The notes under the pieces were generated by a model. The model saw nothing but the letters and a program-made list of their open reading frames with translations, made no database searches and was not told the DNA's origin. A program made the translations under genes and the position numbers. 9,848 bases of DNA. Origin: Fidelibacterota bacterium UBA2125. Lineage in GTDB: Bacteria > Fidelibacterota > Marinisomatia > Marinisomatales > S15-B10. This document shows, piece after piece, positions 6,785-9,848 of the stretch. The stretch covers positions 1 through 9,848 of the forward strand of contig DCXX01000078.1 in assembly GCA_002329125.1 (NCBI GenBank), given 5' to 3'. Each line of letters begins with the position of its first letter. The stretch's first letter is position 1.

Positions 6785-8173
6785 TCACATCCTGAATGTA
6801 GCATTAATTATGACAGTTGTGCTAATTAACTCTTCAATCGTCCCCGAAGGTGTATAGCTGTCAGAAGTTTCTCTATCCCACGATGAATTAAGAAAAGTGC
6901 AGTTAATTATAAAACGTTGCGTGGGTGAAATAGCAACTCCTCCCGTTAAAAAATGGCGATCCGGATTTGATTGAGAGAAAAATGGAGTCGGATATGTTGA
7001 ATAACCTCCTCGAAAACTGACGGCCAAACCTCCAATTCGGATAACATATTCTCCACCAATATGCAATTCTACAGTTGGTTCATAATCCGATGATAGAATT
7101 TGATTCTCACTATCAAGATCTTTGTATAAGTCTGAATCAGAGGGAATTTCTTTGAGATCGAAACTGGTGCTGGACCAGTCTCGAAAACGGATCGATGAGG
7201 CAATGGTGAAGGACTGGTTTGACAATGAGAGTCCACCATCCAAGATCATAGGAGTTTTGACTTTGTATTCCCAAAAGCCAGCCGTAGTGGTGTCAGACTT
7301 TGTTCCGTCATCAAAAGTCAATGTTTCTCTTATATAATGTTGTTCTGTTATTTCAAAAGTTGAAGGGAGTGCAAGTGACAGCCCCACTTTAATACTGCGG
7401 GTGAGGGCCGTTATGATGCCACCTTTGAACTGTATTGCGGTTCCTTCTAGTGAAAGGTTTTGAGTGACTTTATAGTGATTGAAATCAGCGGGGAAAGTTT
7501 GATAATTATTTTTTGAATCCTCTTGAGTGAAGAGGAACCTGTATTCTTCTGAGTTTCCAAGAGAAGAAAAGGAGAGTCCAGCTGTGGTTCTTGGAGACAG
7601 TGCTACACCCATTCCAAAAGAGATTTGATCGATTCCTCCCGTACTACGCACGTCTTCTTCCCGGAGTACGTTCGCACTGAATGGATAGATAACCTCCTGT
7701 TCGTTTTCGATGAATGTGAAACCGAGACCATTGTCCATGTTACTGAATCCTGAAAAGTTAAGATAGTTATCATAATTGGCAATCCGGTTGATTCCTACAG
7801 CAATGACAAAGCTACCTCTTACAGTAGGCACTGCTGCCACCAGACCCAAAGCGCCGAGAAAGTTGTTTTCATCAGTGTTAGGGGTTGTTCCACTCATATA
7901 TTGGACATTATTGGACAATATGTTTTTGCCACCTTCTACAAAAATGCTACCGCCTGGTATTGATGCAAGGCCGGCGGGATTCCAGTAGATAGCGGAAAAA
8001 TCGTTAGCCACAGCCGTATAAGACCCACCCATGGCCATAGCTCTGGCGCCAAATCCAGTTTCGTTATTGATTATTCGGATTGCATCAGCCGCTGTTTGGG
8101 ATTGGACTGAAGTTGGATAACTGATAATTAATGTAGTAGTAACAACCAGACAGATCCGTGCCCAGTTGTGCAT
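6785..8173 (-). CDS. FadL/TodX-type outer-membrane beta-barrel protein
   Basis: This 462-residue protein looks like a member of the OmpP1/FadL/TodX family of outer-membrane barrels, which commonly pass hydrophobic compounds; related PorV-like proteins serve secretion systems. A signal peptide (MHNWARICLVVTTTLIISYPTSVQSQ) leads into the family hallmark at about 40-70: GFGARAMAMGGSYTAVANDF followed by SAIYWNPAGLA. The rest alternates hydrophobic and polar residues in strand-like fashion with loops rich in Asn, Ser and Asp, and it ends with INATFRM, a plausible though not ideal barrel terminus. The ATG at 8173 has only a weak ribosome binding site and sits 29 bases after the stop of the preceding gene, so they are probably cotranscribed. 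The transported substrate cannot be assigned, and the PorV-like alternative remains open. Confidence 0.75.
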   Translation of the reverse strand: MHNWARICLVVTTTLIISYPTSVQSQTAADAIRIINNETGFGARAMAMGGSYTAVANDFSAIYWNPAGLASIPGGSIFVEGGKNILSNNVQYMSGTTPNTDENNFLGALGLVAAVPTVRGSFVIAVGINRIANYDNYLNFSGFSNMDNGLGFTFIENEQEVIYPFSANVLREEDVRSTGGIDQISFGMGVALSPRTTAGLSFSSLGNSEEYRFLFTQEDSKNNYQTFPADFNHYKVTQNLSLEGTAIQFKGGIITALTRSIKVGLSLALPSTFEITEQHYIRETLTFDDGTKSDTTTAGFWEYKVKTPMILDGGLSLSNQSFTIASSIRFRDWSSTSFDLKEIPSDSDLYKDLDSENQILSSDYEPTVELHIGGEYVIRIGGLAVSFRGGYSTYPTPFFSQSNPDRHFLTGGVAISPTQRFIINCTFLNSSWDRETSDSYTPSGTIEELISTTVIINATFRM

Positions 8174-8202
8174 AAACTTTATTCTGATAAAGGTGAGGAA
8201 GA

Positions 8203-8895
8203 TTACCGACGGCGAGTTACTCGGCCGCCGGAAGAGGAACTACTGGAGCTTGTTCCAGATGAAGCGCTTGAAGAGCCACTACTAAAAGATCTACCACTTG
8301 AAGAATTGAATCCGCCAGACCTCGAAGAAGATGAACCTCTGTAAGAGGGTCTGTTGTAATCACTGTTTGACACATCCCACCGTTTCTGGTAATTCACCAT
8401 AATGTCATGTTTGGGAATAGGCAATTGATTCCTAATTGGTTTTGCGGTAACGGCTGCCAGAGGGGGCTCGCGTCTTATGATCAAATTGGAAAGGCCTGAT
8501 GATTCGTTTTCGCGGCGATCCCAATTACGACGATCCCGAACATTGTTCTCACTTACAATAACGGGCGTCGTTAATCCATAATTATATCCTGAATTATAGG
8601 GGTACCATGAATAAGAGTTGTAAGGAGAATATAGGCTGAAAGGTGAACCGTAATAACCATAATTTGACCAAAAAGATGGATCGTAACCGAAATAACGCCG
8701 TCCGTTGTAAGTACTGCCCAGATAAGGTTCAAAATCTGAAGATCTTTCAATATCTGAAAGACCGTAAGGATCATTTTCGCCATACAAGGTCTCTTCCTCA
8801 GGTTCTGGCGTGTGGAACCAAGCTAACTGTGTGTAGCAGGCCTGAGTAGTCAAGAGAAGCATTATTGCAGGGAGTAGTATGAGTTTTCTCATCAT
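8203..8895 (-). CDS. Putative serine- and tyrosine-rich lipoprotein of unknown function
   Basis: The 230-residue product begins with a lipoprotein-like signal (MMRKLILLPAIMLLLTTQAC); the cysteine at 20 would be lipidated, though the TQAC lipobox is weaker than the usual pattern. Residues about 57-106 are rich in Tyr, Asn, Gly and Pro (YYGSPFSLYSPYNSYSWYPY). A basic stretch (RDRRNWDRRE) follows, then an uninterrupted low-complexity tail from about 186 to 224 dominated by Ser and Gly, ending in RVTRRR. I recognise no family. Its place between a signal-peptide protein and a FadL-like barrel, with gaps of 34 and 29 bases, suggests an envelope role. Two adjacent ATGs (8895, 8892) are possible starts; upstream only a short GGA is seen. 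The signal and composition are visible, but any function is unknown. Confidence 0.7.
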   Translation of the reverse strand: MMRKLILLPAIMLLLTTQACYTQLAWFHTPEPEEETLYGENDPYGLSDIERSSDFEPYLGSTYNGRRYFGYDPSFWSNYGYYGSPFSLYSPYNSYSWYPYNSGYNYGLTTPVIVSENNVRDRRNWDRRENESSGLSNLIIRREPPLAAVTAKPIRNQLPIPKHDIMVNYQKRWDVSNSDYNRPSYRGSSSSRSGGFNSSSGRSFSSGSSSASSGTSSSSSSSGGRVTRRR

Positions 8896-8929
8896 TCCAA
8901 GTAAGTTTACTGACTGTCACAAAGGGATG

Positions 8930-9709
8930 TCAAGGTTTTTCTTTAGAATCATCAATGAGACAGCCTTCACGGACACTCACTTCACGAATAATAAAGTCTT
9001 CTCCTTTTTCCACAAATCTGATCTTGAAATCTTCATTGCTCTCTACAACAGTCCAACGCCCTGGCCTATCGGCCATTTCTTCAGAAACAAATTTTACCCG
9101 GAGATCTTCCCATTCACCTGAATCAACCTTTCTCACCCTGTAGTCCTCCCCACCCAACACAATTTTTATTTTGCCGTATATATTGCACATTTCAGTATTC
9201 GGCGTTTTGGTCTTTTCCTGTGCATAAAGGTAACTTTTCTCAGAATTCAAGGATTTAATCAATTCGAGAGAAAGTGCTAATCCCCCTACGTAATAAAAAA
9301 AGGATCTTTCTTTAGGCAAAGTGAAAGGTGCCTCACCTTGATCTGGCATTTCCCATATCATGTTTCTTGCGTAATTCAGTGTGGCATAGGTAATCATCAA
9401 CCCCATGAACCCTATAGTCTGGTGTTGAAGTTGTGTTTTTTTTACGGCTTTCTTGAAGCAATTTTGATATTTGCTCTGATCCAGAGAATCTAGATGTGGA
9501 ACAGATGCTGGTTGTGGTGCATAGAAAAACGCTACTGCTATGGTGCCGAAAGGAACAAAATAATTGCCTAGGAACCCGCCGGCCCACCATCCTGGACGCC
9601 ATACAGCATCTTTTGCATCCTGCTGTGCTTGAATACAGGGATCAACATTTTGGGAATAAGATGGCGAAAAAAAAAGAAGACCAAGTAAAAATAATATGCG
9701 GTATCTCAC
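8930..9709 (-). CDS. Exported protein with repeated C-terminal beta-strand motifs, unknown function
   Basis: This 259-residue protein begins with a signal peptide (MRYRILFLLGLLFFSPSYSQ). Hydrophobic segments at about 43-64 (the GGFLGNYFVPFGTIAVAFFY region), 98-110 and 137-150 suggest membrane helices. The C-terminal third carries strand motifs of pattern Glu-Asp-aromatic/Leu-x-Val/Ile-Arg/Lys-x-Val: EDYRVRKV (188-195), EDLRVKFV (201-208), EDFKIRFV (226-233) and EDFIIREV (237-244), with a Trp strand (GRWTVV) between the second and third. This recalls a family of short repeated-strand proteins that I remember as DUF6150-like, which usually stands alone rather than joined to a membrane region. 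The only in-frame start is GTG at 9709, since a stop precedes it eight codons upstream, and no strong ribosome binding site is seen. It leads the envelope cluster. Confidence 0.72.
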   Translation of the reverse strand: MRYRILFLLGLLFFSPSYSQNVDPCIQAQQDAKDAVWRPGWWAGGFLGNYFVPFGTIAVAFFYAPQPASVPHLDSLDQSKYQNCFKKAVKKTQLQHQTIGFMGLMITYATLNYARNMIWEMPDQGEAPFTLPKERSFFYYVGGLALSLELIKSLNSEKSYLYAQEKTKTPNTEMCNIYGKIKIVLGGEDYRVRKVDSGEWEDLRVKFVSEEMADRPGRWTVVESNEDFKIRFVEKGEDFIIREVSVREGCLIDDSKEKP

Positions 9710-9767
9710 CGAGACACTTTTGGCAAAAACTTAACTTTCAATGTAGGCATTAACGTCAAATATAATC

Positions 9768-9781
9768 GTGACGAATGTCAC
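9768..9781. promoter_or_regulatory. Dyad GTGA-N6-TCAC, possible CRP-type operator
   Basis: GTGACGAATGTCAC has five-base arms with perfect symmetry and a core GTGA-N6-TCAC, the spacing and core of CRP-family binding sites, though the outer bases do not match. It lies about 59 bases upstream of the GTG at 9709. A weak TTGACG (9759-9754) stands between, without a good -10 box. It could also be a small hairpin ending the gene at 9801. Confidence 0.3.
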
Positions 9782-9800
9782 TATTTTCAGTTCTATCCGA

Positions 9801-9848
9801 CTATTCTTTTTTGTACTTCTCGAACCATTCCAGGATTTCAGCAACTTT
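9801..9848 (-). CDS. C-terminal end of a gene, possibly an alpha/beta-hydrolase peptidase (partial)
   Basis: Reading on the - strand from the window edge gives VAEILEWFEKYKKE preceded by Lys, then TAG at 9803-9801. The amphipathic ILEWFEKYKK ending is typical of the last helix of S9-type peptidases and other alpha/beta hydrolases (ILEWFDRYL-like). Only 15 codons are present, so the family is a guess. The stop lies 91 bases before the start of the next gene on the same strand. Confidence 0.45.
   Translation of the reverse strand, partial: KVAEILEWFEKYKKE

Overview
The window looks like chromosomal DNA from a Gram-negative bacterium with an outer membrane. It encodes a FadL/TodX-type outer-membrane barrel, two probable lipoproteins, and at least four further proteins with signal peptides. 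The gene mix (secreted M28 and M20 peptidases, a peptidyl-alpha-hydroxyglycine lyase homologue, a barrel gene starting GFGARAMAMGG and small tyrosine- or serine-rich lipoproteins) recalls marine Fibrobacteres-Chlorobi-Bacteroidetes-like lineages such as Marinimicrobia (SAR406). That placement is an inference from gene style, not a proven assignment. I found no rRNA, tRNA, CRISPR array, insertion sequence or phage gene.

Layout. Positions 1-79 hold the possible tail of a membrane protein on the + strand, followed by about 160 bases without a gene that contain a terminator-like hairpin near 191-215. On the - strand, 1333 down to 243 is a two-gene unit: 3-methyladenine DNA glycosylase I (tag), whose stop overlaps the start of a DUF4442 hotdog-fold protein by four bases. 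Divergent from it on the + strand, 1437-3503 encodes a large exported M28 metallopeptidase with an extra C-terminal module.

Convergent with that peptidase, 6685 down to 3547 on the - strand is a tight three-gene operon: exported M20 amidohydrolase, peptidyl-alpha-hydroxyglycine lyase-like lipoprotein, and exported RNase Z/arylsulfatase-like metallo-beta-lactamase-fold hydrolase. Both junctions are four-base overlaps (ATGA, GTGA), and a good sigma70-type promoter lies just upstream. Further upstream, 9709 down to 6785 is a second - strand cluster of envelope proteins: a signal-peptide protein with repeated C-terminal strands, a serine/tyrosine-rich probable lipoprotein, and the FadL-like barrel. 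At the right edge are the last 15 codons of another - strand gene, possibly an alpha/beta hydrolase.

How it may fit together. Most of the window encodes envelope and extracytoplasmic functions, and four of the exported proteins are predicted metal-dependent enzymes. The most interesting part is the M20-lyase-MBL operon. The lyase keeps every active-site residue I remember for animal PAL, yet no copper monooxygenase partner is present. Both the M20D family (hippuricase-like) and PAL act on N-acylated glycine-type compounds, so an extracytoplasmic pathway for N-acyl amino acids or alpha-hydroxyglycine derivatives is a reasonable but untested idea. The tag/DUF4442 pair is ordinary cytoplasmic housekeeping.
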